A stretch of 10,012 nucleotides of DNA, from contig DCCL01000145.1 in the NCBI GenBank assembly GCA_002313795.1, forward strand, positions 1 through 10,012, given 5' to 3'. Position 1 is the stretch's first letter, and every line of letters begins with the position of its first letter. The translations under genes were made by a program, and so were the position numbers. The notes below the pieces were generated by a model. The model did not search any database, was not told the DNA's origin, and saw nothing but the letters and a program-made list of their open reading frames with translations. The DNA comes from Faecalibacterium prausnitzii (GTDB taxonomy: Bacteria; Bacillota; Clostridia; Oscillospirales; Ruminococcaceae). Positions 1-6,546 of this stretch are shown in pieces.

Positions 1-1
1 C

Positions 2-445
2 AGCATGACCCCGCAGGAGCGCAAACTCTGGTATGTCTTTTTAAAAGATTATCCGGTCAAGATTTATAAGCAGCGCATCATTGAATCCTATGTCGTAGAT
101 TTTTATTGTGCAAAGGCCAAACTGGTAATTGAACTGGATGGCCCCATCCATATGCATGAAGATTCTCTTCTGCATGATGCAAAACGTGATGAACATCTGC
201 GTGCCTATGGTCTTGAGGTCTTCCGAATTTCAAATCACGATATTGAGGTCAGTTTCAGTACCGTCTGTTCCCTCCTTGATACCGTAATACAGTGTCGTAT
301 ATGTGAGCCGGTTCAGAAACGGCTGTCCCAGACAGCGAAGCCCGCTATTTCAAGTGATCTCACACTTTCAGCGGACAGCTCAGAGTCTCCCGGCTCGCCA
401 GTGGCTCCCCCTTTGGGGGAGCTGGCACAGCGCAGCTGTGACTGA
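2..445 (+). CDS. DUF559 (VSR-like) endonuclease-domain protein, 5' partial
   Basis: This is a small protein of the DUF559 family, which has the PD-(D/E)XK nuclease fold related to Vsr repair endonucleases. Its cellular role is not established. The visible motifs are an opening TPQERKLWY, then YVVDFYC, the acidic core VIELDG followed by a His (IHMHED), and a C-terminal GLEVFRISNHDI segment, in the family order. The family normally has about ten residues before the TPQERKLWY-type segment, and the frame is open to the window edge, so the true start probably lies upstream and the Met codon at 5 is internal. The nuclease domain ends near codon 98. The last 45 or so residues look non-conserved, and the final 20 or so are translated from the hairpin repeat at 383-450, which supplies the stop codon. 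The domain call is sound; the nuclease activity is inferred. Confidence 0.8.
   Translation, partial: SMTPQERKLWYVFLKDYPVKIYKQRIIESYVVDFYCAKAKLVIELDGPIHMHEDSLLHDAKRDEHLRAYGLEVFRISNHDIEVSFSTVCSLLDTVIQCRICEPVQKRLSQTAKPAISSDLTLSADSSESPGSPVAPPLGELAQRSCD
276..303 (+). promoter_or_regulatory. Possible promoter for the plus-strand cluster
   Basis: TTGATA (276-281) and TATATG (298-303) are separated by 16 nt, inside the 3' end of the DUF559 gene. This would place a start site near 310 and put the hairpin repeat in the leader of the gene at 507. No better promoter is visible between 304 and 506. It is a weak call made from motif match only. Confidence 0.3.
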
Positions 446-450
446 GAGGG
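383..450 (+). repeat. Short hairpin-rich intergenic repeat, MITE/REP-like
   Basis: The unit contains two adjacent perfect stem-loops. The first is CTCCCCC-TTT-GGGGGAG (405-421, extendable by one G-C pair at 404/422). The second is CACAGC-GCA-GCTGTG (426-440). It is followed by ACTGAGAGGG. From memory, very similar strings (GGCTCCCCCTTTGGGGGAGC ... ACTGAGAGGG) recur many times in Faecalibacterium and related genomes; only one copy is in this window. It has no coding capacity. It covers the end of the DUF559 frame, giving that protein an SPVAPPLGELAQRSCD tail. The exact outer boundaries are uncertain. Confidence 0.65.
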
Positions 451-506
451 CTATTGCCTATTACAAGCAACTGACAAACAACAAAACCGAAAGGTGGAAG
501 AATATC

Positions 507-962
507 ATGAGAGAGATCCAGACCGCAGAAAATAAGACCCTCAAGCTGACCAATGTGGTCAGCCGCCGTGTCCAGCCCGAAGAGTTCAACAACATGAACA
601 TCGTGCTGACCCAGATGCAAAACTTCATCAAGAGCAATGGCGCTCAGCCTCTGGGCCCCATCATCCAGTGCGTCAAGATGTCCGGCGGCCCCAACCCCGA
701 TGCTGAGATCTACATGATGCAGCAGGCCACTCAGCTTATTCCCCGGATGGAGCCAGGCTATTCCATGGACGCTGTTCTGCGGGTGCGCAACTGCCTCTAC
801 GCCCACTACGTCGGCCCCATGAGCCAGAGCGGCCTTGCTGTGCAAAAGCTGAACATCTTTGCCTTTGAGCATGAGCTTGAGATGACCGGCAATGTCTATA
901 CCGTCTTTGTCAATCAGGATGAGGACGAGGGCATTGTTGATACCTTTATGGAGACGAAGTAA
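507..962 (+). CDS. Stand-alone GyrI-like / AraC effector-binding-domain protein
   Basis: This 151-residue protein has the layout of the GyrI-like small-molecule-binding fold. An N-terminal strand and helix (about 10-42) are followed by a QPLGPIIQC strand (47-55), an acidic PDAEIYMMQQ strand (64-73), and the characteristic CLYAHYVGPMSQ segment (96-107), which corresponds to the 'h.Gpy' motif of the family. It ends in an IVDTFMETK strand. There is no DNA-binding domain, so it is not a complete AraC or MerR regulator. Proteins of this type bind hydrophobic or cationic ligands or inhibit partner proteins; the ligand here is unknown. ATG 507 is chosen because AAGGTGG (491-497) sits 9 nt upstream. 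A longer in-frame start at 303 would read through the hairpin repeat. The gene is followed after 2 nt by the HlyD-type gene, so the two are very likely co-translated. Confidence 0.72.
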   Translation: MREIQTAENKTLKLTNVVSRRVQPEEFNNMNIVLTQMQNFIKSNGAQPLGPIIQCVKMSGGPNPDAEIYMMQQATQLIPRMEPGYSMDAVLRVRNCLYAHYVGPMSQSGLAVQKLNIFAFEHELEMTGNVYTVFVNQDEDEGIVDTFMETK

Positions 963-964
963 TT

Positions 965-2077
965 ATGACGACGACCATCCGCGACATCACCGAGCTGCAG
1001 GACCGCCGCATCATGATGGAGAAGAAGCTGCCGCCTTTCGGCTATGCGCTTGTCCTCCTGACGGCTGCCCTGATGGTTTTCCTCGTGGTGTGGAGCACCA
1101 AGAACTACCGCACCTATGTCAGCCAGTCCAGCGGCACGGTACAGGCTGCAAACAAGACCTATATCATGTCCAGCTACTCCGGCTCCATCACCGAACTGAA
1201 CATCTCCGAGGGCTCCTATGTCAATGAGGGCGACCTCATCGCCCACATCAAGAGCACTGACCTTGACATGCAGCAGGACAGTCTGGAGAGCCAGCTGGCC
1301 ATCTACAAAAAGCAGAAGAGCCAGTACGAAAAGCTGGTCAAGTCCATCCAGGATGACAAGAACTACTTCAGCGAGACGGACAGCGATGACCAGCCCTACT
1401 ACTACCAGTACGAGACCTACAAGAGCCAGGTGGCTCAGAAGGCCTTTGACGCTGCCCCCTATCAGGCCGCAGGCTACACCGACGAGCAGATCAAGACCCT
1501 GATGGAGCAGAGCCAGAGCGAAGTGGAGTCCCTCTACTACTCTACCCTGCAGTCCATCTCTGCCAATCTGACCAGCGTGCAGAGCAATATTGACAACCTG
1601 CAGAGCCAGCTGGATGCCCTGAATGCCGGTGCCAACGATTATTACATCTACGCACCCACCTCCGGCGTCATCCATATGGACACGCCCTACAAGGTGGGCA
1701 TGGTGCTCAGCGCCGGCACCCCGCTGGCAACGGTGGCCAGCGAGAACAGCGACATGGAAGTGGTGGCCTATGTCACCCTCAATGACCGACCCCTCATCCA
1801 TGTGGGCGACCCCTGCAAGATCGCCATCACCGGCCTTTCGGAGTATTCTTACGGCACACTGACCGGCACTGTGACCTCCATCGACAGCGATGTGACCTCC
1901 AGCAGCTCCGGTTCCTACTACAAGATGACCATTACCCCAGACGGCTCCTATGTCATCAGCAACAGCGGCGACAAGGTCGACCTGTCCAACGGCATGAGCG
2001 TCACCGCCCGTGTGGAGTACGACAAGCTCACCTATTTCGAATACGCGATGGAAGCTCTGGGCGTTCTGTTCCGCTAA
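965..2077 (+). CDS. HlyD-family membrane fusion (periplasmic adaptor-type) protein
   Basis: This 370-residue protein has the standard membrane-fusion-protein order. A short cytoplasmic N-terminus leads to one membrane segment (about 24-44). The first half of a biotinyl-lipoyl-like domain follows (57-97, with SGSITELNISEGSYVNEGD), then a hairpin rich in Gln/Lys/Ser helices (98-222, probable coiled coil). The second lipoyl half is at 226-260 (IYAPTSGVI ... VGMVLSAGTPLATV), and the protein ends in a beta-barrel and membrane-proximal region (262-355). In Gram-positive bacteria such proteins usually assist ABC exporters of peptides or bacteriocins, or act in MacA-like efflux. No ABC transporter lies beside it in this window, so the substrate is unknown. 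GGAG (950-953) lies 11 nt before the ATG, inside the end of the previous gene. A gap of 35 nt leads to the BIG2 gene. Family assignment is firm; function is inferred. Confidence 0.85.
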   Translation: MTTTIRDITELQDRRIMMEKKLPPFGYALVLLTAALMVFLVVWSTKNYRTYVSQSSGTVQAANKTYIMSSYSGSITELNISEGSYVNEGDLIAHIKSTDLDMQQDSLESQLAIYKKQKSQYEKLVKSIQDDKNYFSETDSDDQPYYYQYETYKSQVAQKAFDAAPYQAAGYTDEQIKTLMEQSQSEVESLYYSTLQSISANLTSVQSNIDNLQSQLDALNAGANDYYIYAPTSGVIHMDTPYKVGMVLSAGTPLATVASENSDMEVVAYVTLNDRPLIHVGDPCKIAITGLSEYSYGTLTGTVTSIDSDVTSSSSGSYYKMTITPDGSYVISNSGDKVDLSNGMSVTARVEYDKLTYFEYAMEALGVLFR

Positions 2078-2112
2078 ACCGTCCGCGACCAACGCCCAAA
2101 GAGGTATGAAGA

Positions 2113-3594
2113 ATGAAACTGAACCTGAAAATGCTGGCGGCAGGTGCCGCTGTGCTGGGTCTGCTGGCCGCAGGCACTGCGCTGCCGGCCACCGCAGCCA
2201 GTCCTTTGACTGCACCGGCTGCCATCACGTTCCCCTGGTCTGCCGTGGAGGTGGAAAGCATCGAGACCGGCGACTATGCTTCCACCATGACAGTGGGCAC
2301 TGCGCAGCAGCTCTCCCCTGTCATCCTGCCCGAGAAAGCTGCTCAGAGCGCCTCTGTGAGCTTTGTCTCGGATAACTCCAACATCATCTCAATGACGTCC
2401 GAAGGCGCTGCACAGGCCGTGGGCCTTGGCACAGCGCACATCACAGCCACCGCTGGCAATGTGAGCTGCGTCTACACCATCACCACCGAGCTGGACGCCT
2501 CCATGGTCGTCACAGAGATGGACATCACGCTGGCCTCCAACACCATCGGTGTGGGCGATACCACCAGCCTGTCTTTGGCCGTCCTGCCCAGCAGCGCTTC
2601 CAACTACGCCAATGTGACCCTCAGCTCCTCCAACGAGGCTGTGGCTACCGTGAACAATTTCGGCAAAGTCACCGGCGTTGCCCCCGGTACGGCCACCATT
2701 ACTGCCACCTGCGGCGATGTGACCGCATCGGCCGACATCAAGGTGGTAAGCACCGACACCAAGACCAACGAATCCCTGAGCCTGAACACCAGCTATGTGG
2801 TGCTCAAGCCCGGTGCAAGCCGCACCATCACCGGCAAGGTGACTCCCTCTTCTGCATCCCAGTCCCTGACCTTCAAGTCGGGGGATACCAAAGTCGCCAC
2901 CGTGAACGGCAAGGGTGTCATCACGGCTGTGGGCACCGGCGCCACCTCGGTCATCGTGTCCAACGGCACCGCATCTGCTTCTGTGACCGTTATCGTCAAC
3001 CGCAGCGCCTCCTATTCGGACGGCAGCAGCAGCGGCGACGGCAGCGAGAACGGCGGTGAGGTCGATACCGACCCCATCGTGGAAGCCATCCAGACCGCTG
3101 AGGGCGACGAGATCACCTTCCCCCAGAGTCAGGTGCCTGTCGTCACCAGCGATATGCTCAACGCCCTGCGTCTGAGTGGCAAGACTCTGGCTGTCGAGGC
3201 CAGCGACTACACGCTCCGCATCTCTGGCGCTGATGTAAAGAGCACCACTGCACCGGTGAGCACGGCTCTGAGCTTTGCTCCCTCAGAGTACGGCGTCACT
3301 TTCACCCTCAACGGCGGCGAGACTCTTCCCGGCACCGTGAACATCGAACTGACCGGCGACAATGCAGCCTACACCCGGGTGTATCTGCACAATGCGGTCA
3401 AGGGCAAGTGGCAGTTCCTGAACTGCTACAAGGACGGCGTTCTCTCTGCTGACACTGCAGGTGAGTACCTGCTCACCACTCAGAATCTCCGCTTCGTCCA
3501 TGTTGACCCCACCTTCTTCATTCTGGGTGGTGTGGTCATCGTAGGCATCATCATCGCCTACATCGCCATCAAGAAGCGCTACTGGTTCTGGTAA
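2113..3594 (+). CDS. Secreted BIG2-repeat (bacterial Ig-like) protein with C-terminal membrane anchor
   Basis: This 493-residue surface protein starts with a signal peptide (KLNLK, hydrophobic 7-22, likely cleavage after ATA-A near 28-29). Three Ig-like BIG2-type units follow at about 45-128, 133-212 and 218-296. The second and third show the clear signature VATVN..GKVTGVAPGTATITAT / VATVNGKGVITAVGTGATSVIV. A Ser/Gly/Asp linker (about 299-318) leads to a further beta-rich domain (about 325-462), then one membrane helix (468-486) and a short positive tail, KKRYWFW. There is no LPXTG motif, so the protein is held by the helix with the bulk outside the cell. BIG2 domains commonly occur in adhesins and cell-surface proteins. 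AAAGAGGT (2098-2105) lies 7 nt before ATG 2113 and decides the start; an ATG at 2106 is out of frame. It is the last gene of the plus-strand cluster before the hairpin at 3610. A role alongside the HlyD-type protein is inferred from position only. Confidence 0.83.
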   Translation: MKLNLKMLAAGAAVLGLLAAGTALPATAASPLTAPAAITFPWSAVEVESIETGDYASTMTVGTAQQLSPVILPEKAAQSASVSFVSDNSNIISMTSEGAAQAVGLGTAHITATAGNVSCVYTITTELDASMVVTEMDITLASNTIGVGDTTSLSLAVLPSSASNYANVTLSSSNEAVATVNNFGKVTGVAPGTATITATCGDVTASADIKVVSTDTKTNESLSLNTSYVVLKPGASRTITGKVTPSSASQSLTFKSGDTKVATVNGKGVITAVGTGATSVIVSNGTASASVTVIVNRSASYSDGSSSGDGSENGGEVDTDPIVEAIQTAEGDEITFPQSQVPVVTSDMLNALRLSGKTLAVEASDYTLRISGADVKSTTAPVSTALSFAPSEYGVTFTLNGGETLPGTVNIELTGDNAAYTRVYLHNAVKGKWQFLNCYKDGVLSADTAGEYLLTTQNLRFVHVDPTFFILGGVVIVGIIIAYIAIKKRYWFW

Positions 3595-3609
3595 GCTCTT
3601 CTATAATAC

Positions 3610-3670
3610 AAAACAACAGCAGCGGCTGCTGTGGGCTTTTCATGCTCACGACAGCCGCTGCTGTTGTTTT
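3610..3670. terminator. Bidirectional intrinsic terminator between BIG2 gene and glmS
   Basis: A 19-bp perfect stem pairs 3610-3628 with 3652-3670. A second 6-bp stem (3631-3636 with 3644-3649, one G-T pair) tops it, with a TTTTCAT loop. The stem base is AAAACAACAG on one side and CTGTTGTTTT on the other, so each strand ends in a T run. It sits between two convergent genes, the BIG2 gene (stop at 3594) and glmS (stop at 3676), and can serve both. Confidence 0.92.
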
Positions 3671-3675
3671 CTGTT

Positions 3676-5508
3676 TTATTCCACTGTCACACTCTTGGCC
3701 AGGTTGCGGGGCTTATCGACGTCGCAGCCGCGCAGGACCGCCATATAGTAGGCGAAGAGCTGCAGCGGCACGATGAGCTGCAGCGGCATCAGGATCTGCT
3801 CATACTCATCCAGACGCACCACATAGTCGGCCACGCCATCGGGCACCTCGGCATCTTTCGTGGTAAAGAGGATGACCCTTGCCCCACGGCTCTTGGTCTC
3901 CTTGGCGTTGGAGATGGTCTTTTCGTAGACCTGCTCCTGTGTTGCCAGTGCAATGACCGGCACACCATCGGTGATGAGGCTGATGGTGCCGTGCTTCAGT
4001 TCACCGGCAGCGTAGGCGTCCGAGTGGACGTAGCTGATCTCCTTGAGCTTCAGGCTGCCTTCCAGCGAAAGGGCGTAGTCAAAGCCGCGGCCAATGAAGA
4101 AGCAGCTCTGAGTGTTGACGAACCGGCTGGCAAGGTATTTGATCTGCTCGCAGTCATCCAGACGGGGCTTGATGACCTCACCGGCCCGCAGCAGCTCAGC
4201 CGTCAGGCGCTTTGCCTCCCCTTCGCTGAGCTTTCCCTTGGCATAAGCCAGACGGAAGGCAAAGAGATACAGGGTGCAGAGCTGCACCATATAGGCTTTG
4301 GTGGAGGCCACTGCGATCTCCGGGCCTGCGTAGGTGTAGAGGACGTAATCTGCCGCCCGGGCAATGGAGCTGCCCACCACGTTGACGATGGCCAACACCG
4401 GCACGCCGCGGCTCTTTGCCAGGCGGAGAGCTGCCAGCGTATCGCTGGTCTCACCGGACTGGCTGATGATGATGACCAGGTCTTCCGGGTCGAGGATGGG
4501 GTCACGATAGCGGAACTCGCTGGCGATATCCACCTCGGCCGGGACGCGGGCCAGCCGCTCGATGGCGGTCTTGCCCACCATACCGGCATGCATGGCCGTA
4601 CCGCAGCCCACCAGATGGATGGTCTTGATCTTCCGCAGCCGCTCGTCGGTCAGTTCCGGGATGCGGAGATCGGGCATGCCGTCCTCCACGCGGGGGCTGA
4701 CGGTGGCCGTGATGGCCGCGGGCTGCTCATGGATCTCTTTCAGCATGAAGTGAGGGAAGCCGCCCTTCTCTGCTGCTTCCTCATCCCAGCTGGCGGTCAG
4801 GATCTCCCGCTCCACCGGCTGGCCGTAGGCATCATAGAACTGGATGCCATCGGCCTTGACGACGGCCATATCGCCCTCTTCCAGCACGCTGTAGCGGCGG
4901 GTATATTTCAGCAGGGCCGGGATATCCGAGGCGATGAAGTTTTCTCCCTCGCCCCAGCCCACGATGAGGGGGCTCTCCTTCTTGCAGGCGTAGATGGTGT
5001 CCGGCTCCTCCCGGAAGAGAACGCCCAGAGCGTAGCTGCCCCGCACCATAGCCAACGCTTCCCGTAAAGCAGTCAGCGGGCTGACCCTGGGCTGAGCACA
5101 GCAGAAGTGGTCGATGAGTTTGACCAGCACTTCCGTGTCCGTCTCGCTCTCAAAGGTGACGCCCTGTGCCATCAGGCTCTCCTTCAGGGGGCCGTAATTC
5201 TCGATGATACCGTTATGAACGATGCTCACGCGGGGGGTAGAATGGGGATGACTATTGACGTCGCTGGGTTCGCCATGGGTGGCCCAGCGGGTATGGCCGA
5301 TGCCGCAGAAGCTCTCCGGAAGGGCTGCTTCCTTCAGCTTTTCCCGCAGCACTGCCAGACGGCCCTTGCTCTTGACCACCCGGATGCCGCCATCCAGCGC
5401 CAGTGCGACGCCGGCGGAATCATAACCACGATATTCCAGCTTTTCCAGTCCGTTCAGCAGCACTTCCTGTGCGTTGCGTCTGCCAACATAACCTACAATG
5501 CCACACAT
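3676..5508 (-). CDS. glmS: Glutamine--fructose-6-phosphate aminotransferase (isomerizing), GlmS
   Basis: GlmS makes glucosamine-6-phosphate from fructose-6-phosphate and glutamine, the first committed step towards UDP-GlcNAc for peptidoglycan, in the cytoplasm. The 610-residue protein has the usual family length. The N-terminal class II glutaminase domain starts MCGIVGYVG, so Cys2 becomes the N-terminal nucleophile. It also carries RGYDSAG (27-33), HTRWATHG (72-79) and HNGIIENY (98-105). The isomerase half has KEIHEQP (257-263), the SIS motif GCGTAMHAG (301-309), SQSGETSDT (349-357) and ASTKAY (401-406), and it ends in the typical KPRNLAKSVTVE. The start at 5508 is fixed by the need for Cys2 and by GGAGGTG at 5515-5521; a longer frame to 5553 would bury the catalytic Cys. 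Regulation is by the glmS ribozyme in its leader. It is transcribed alone, convergent with the BIG2 gene. Confidence 0.98.
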   Translation of the reverse strand: MCGIVGYVGRRNAQEVLLNGLEKLEYRGYDSAGVALALDGGIRVVKSKGRLAVLREKLKEAALPESFCGIGHTRWATHGEPSDVNSHPHSTPRVSIVHNGIIENYGPLKESLMAQGVTFESETDTEVLVKLIDHFCCAQPRVSPLTALREALAMVRGSYALGVLFREEPDTIYACKKESPLIVGWGEGENFIASDIPALLKYTRRYSVLEEGDMAVVKADGIQFYDAYGQPVEREILTASWDEEAAEKGGFPHFMLKEIHEQPAAITATVSPRVEDGMPDLRIPELTDERLRKIKTIHLVGCGTAMHAGMVGKTAIERLARVPAEVDIASEFRYRDPILDPEDLVIIISQSGETSDTLAALRLAKSRGVPVLAIVNVVGSSIARAADYVLYTYAGPEIAVASTKAYMVQLCTLYLFAFRLAYAKGKLSEGEAKRLTAELLRAGEVIKPRLDDCEQIKYLASRFVNTQSCFFIGRGFDYALSLEGSLKLKEISYVHSDAYAAGELKHGTISLITDGVPVIALATQEQVYEKTISNAKETKSRGARVILFTTKDAEVPDGVADYVVRLDEYEQILMPLQLIVPLQLFAYYMAVLRGCDVDKPRNLAKSVTVE

Positions 5509-5514
5509 ACAAAA

Positions 5515-5521
5515 CACCTCC
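5515..5521 (-). promoter_or_regulatory. Ribosome binding site of glmS
   Basis: GGAGGTG on the minus strand lies 6 nt upstream of ATG 5508. It selects the start that places Cys at residue 2, as glutaminase catalysis requires, over the in-frame upstream ATG codons at 5523 and 5553. Confidence 0.9.
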
Positions 5522-5602
5522 ATGCCGACAGCCCGGCGCAGAAAAAAGCGCACAACAACTGTCAGCCTCTTAAGAAATAATATGTTTTCGTATGGCTTTC
5601 TT

Positions 5603-5753
5603 TGAAAGGGTTCTGTTACGGTATTGCTGCCGTTTTTTGCCCTTCTCTACGGCTGGTATAAGCCTGTTCATCAACCGGAGGAACACCCGCCGAAAATTTC
5701 GATGATCCCTCTCCTCGTCACCCTCACAGCTGTCACCCGCGTGGCCCGGCGCT
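5603..5753 (-). ncRNA. glmS ribozyme: glmS self-cleaving ribozyme (GlcN6P riboswitch-ribozyme)
   Basis: Read on the minus strand, the leader contains the conserved ribozyme core in order. The cleavage-site block A|GCGCC is at 5753/5752, then TGACGAGG, then GGGATCATCGAAATTTTCGG, then GGCGGGTG and TCCTCCGG. A P3-type stem follows (CGGTTG paired with CAGCCG), then GTAGAGAAGGG ... AACCCTTTC closing P4 (left arm near 5642-5648, right arm ending about 5604) with an inner CGG/CCG stem. These blocks match, from memory, the Bacillus subtilis and B. anthracis glmS ribozymes. The family uses glucosamine-6-phosphate as a cofactor for cleavage, after which the 5'-OH mRNA is degraded, giving feedback control of GlmS. 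The predicted cut lies between 5753 and 5752. The 3' boundary is approximate, and about 95 nt separate it from the glmS start codon. The P1 stem is less regular than in the textbook examples. Confidence 0.93.
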
Positions 5754-5761
5754 TTTCGTCA

Positions 5762-5790
5762 ACTATAGCAATTCAACTTTTTTAATGCAA
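5762..5790 (-). promoter_or_regulatory. Sigma-A-type promoter of glmS
   Basis: On the minus strand, TTGCAT (5785-5790) and TATAGT (5762-5767) are separated by exactly 17 nt. The -10 box matches the consensus at five of six bases; the -35 at three. Transcription would start near 5755, only about two nucleotides before the predicted ribozyme cleavage site. Confidence 0.7.
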
Positions 5791-5861
5791 CAGCAGCAAC
5801 GTTGAATTGCATATCGCAAATATGCTGTTTCAATGTTGCACTAATTTTTTGACTTGCGATA
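5768..5861. repeat. Interleaved dyads around the glmS promoter
   Basis: Three inverted repeats overlap in this AT-rich stretch. GCAATTCAAC (5768-5777) pairs with GTTGAATTGC (5801-5810), 10 of 10. TTAATGCAACA (5782-5792) pairs with TGTTGCACTAA (5834-5844), 10 of 11. TATCGCAA (5812-5819) pairs with TTGCGATA (5854-5861), 8 of 8. The first dyad has one arm directly upstream of the -10 box and the other just upstream of the -35 box. They may be operator sites, but no regulator is known for them and chance is not excluded. Confidence 0.4.
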
Positions 5862-5911
5862 AAAGTGAGTCCTTCCCTCTTTCATCCCTTTTGAATTTTC
5901 GCTGAAACAAA

Positions 5912-5935
5912 ACAGCCCCCTTTTATGGGAGCTGT
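5912..5935 (-). terminator. Intrinsic terminator of the DUF5685-like / membrane protein operon
   Basis: On the minus strand, ACAGCTCCC and GGGGGCTGT form a 9-bp stem with one G-T pair and a 6-nt loop. It is followed by TTTGTTT. It lies about 50 nt after the stop codon of the membrane protein gene. It also marks the upstream limit of the glmS promoter region. Confidence 0.85.
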
Positions 5936-5988
5936 CAGAAACAGACGGAAAAGGTCGGCTTTATTTATACCATAAAATGTCTCCGGCG

Positions 5989-6546
5989 TCAATGCATGCC
6001 AAGCATTTTATGGAGCTTGGGTTGCCAGACCAGCCGATAAACCATCAGCATATTGTGGAGTGCCCGGTCGTAGAGCAGGAACGCCACATTGCCCATCGCC
6101 AGCGTTGCCAGCGAGACCACCAGCGCCGTGGTGCGCATCTCCTGCGCGATACTGCCCGCCGGGATGAGCAGAAGGATCAGCCCATACATCACCAGCACAC
6201 CGCCGTTGCAGAGCAGCAGCTTGCAGACGCCCCGCAGCAGAGGCGGATGTATCTTTTCAAAATAGGGCTTTACCAGCGGATAATAGCCCAGCAGGAACAC
6301 GAACGTCAGAACGACCTCTTTATCCGGCACGAAGAGGATTCCCAGCAGGCTCACCGCGCCGTAGGCCGTCAGAGCCATGGTCTTGCCGCATTCCATGCAG
6401 ACCGTAGCGATGAGGAAACTTGCCACCGCCGGGGCGATGTACATAGCAATGGGGATGACCGCTCCCAGAAGCATCAGGGCCACGCTGAGCGCTGCGGCCA
6501 TACCGCAGTAGGCCATGGCCCAGCTTTTGCTCCTGCGGCCCTTCAC
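5989..6546 (-). CDS. Six-helix integral membrane protein, ECF S-component-like, unknown substrate
   Basis: This 185-residue, very hydrophobic protein has about six predicted membrane segments (roughly 11-33, 35-52, 57-73, 78-95, 106-130 and 140-158). The size, the AALSVALMLLGAVIPI opening and the helix pattern resemble substrate-binding (S) components of ECF vitamin transporters, but I see no substrate-specific motif. LGYYPLVKPYFEKI (86-99) looks like a conserved family feature. The start is GTG at 6546, not ATG. GGGAG (minus strand, 6552-6556) lies a few bases upstream, and the GTGA overlaps the TGA stop of the DUF5685-like gene by 4 nt, which indicates translational coupling. It is the last gene of that operon. 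If it is an S component, it would need the shared EcfAT module, which is not in this window. Function remains unassigned. Confidence 0.7.
   Translation of the reverse strand: MKGRRSKSWAMAYCGMAAALSVALMLLGAVIPIAMYIAPAVASFLIATVCMECGKTMALTAYGAVSLLGILFVPDKEVVLTFVFLLGYYPLVKPYFEKIHPPLLRGVCKLLLCNGGVLVMYGLILLLIPAGSIAQEMRTTALVVSLATLAMGNVAFLLYDRALHNMLMVYRLVWQPKLHKMLGMH

Noticed and set aside
303..506. In-frame upstream extension of the GyrI-like gene to a start at 303
   Set aside because: It would translate the hairpin repeat and overlap the DUF559 gene in another frame. The ATG at 507 has a good AAGGTGG site and begins the conserved region.
914..2215. Minus-strand open frame of 433 codons opposite the HlyD-type gene
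   Set aside because: It is a shadow of the HlyD-type gene, which has clear domains, a membrane segment and an RBS.
2604..3000. Similarity between BIG2 units as a DNA tandem repeat
   Set aside because: The units are similar only at protein level; the DNA has diverged, so there is no recent tandem duplication to report.
3631..5067. Long plus-strand open frame (478 codons) opposite glmS
   Set aside because: It is the complement of the glmS coding sequence. It has no family resemblance and GlmS is unambiguous.
5509..5553. N-terminal extension of GlmS by 15 residues
   Set aside because: The glutaminase nucleophile must be the Cys right after the initiator Met, and GGAGGTG precedes the ATG at 5508.
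5808..5818. TGCATATCGCA at 5808-5818, also present on the minus strand at 7538-7548
   Set aside because: A shared 11-mer is expected by chance between two sites in a 10-kb window, and the contexts differ.
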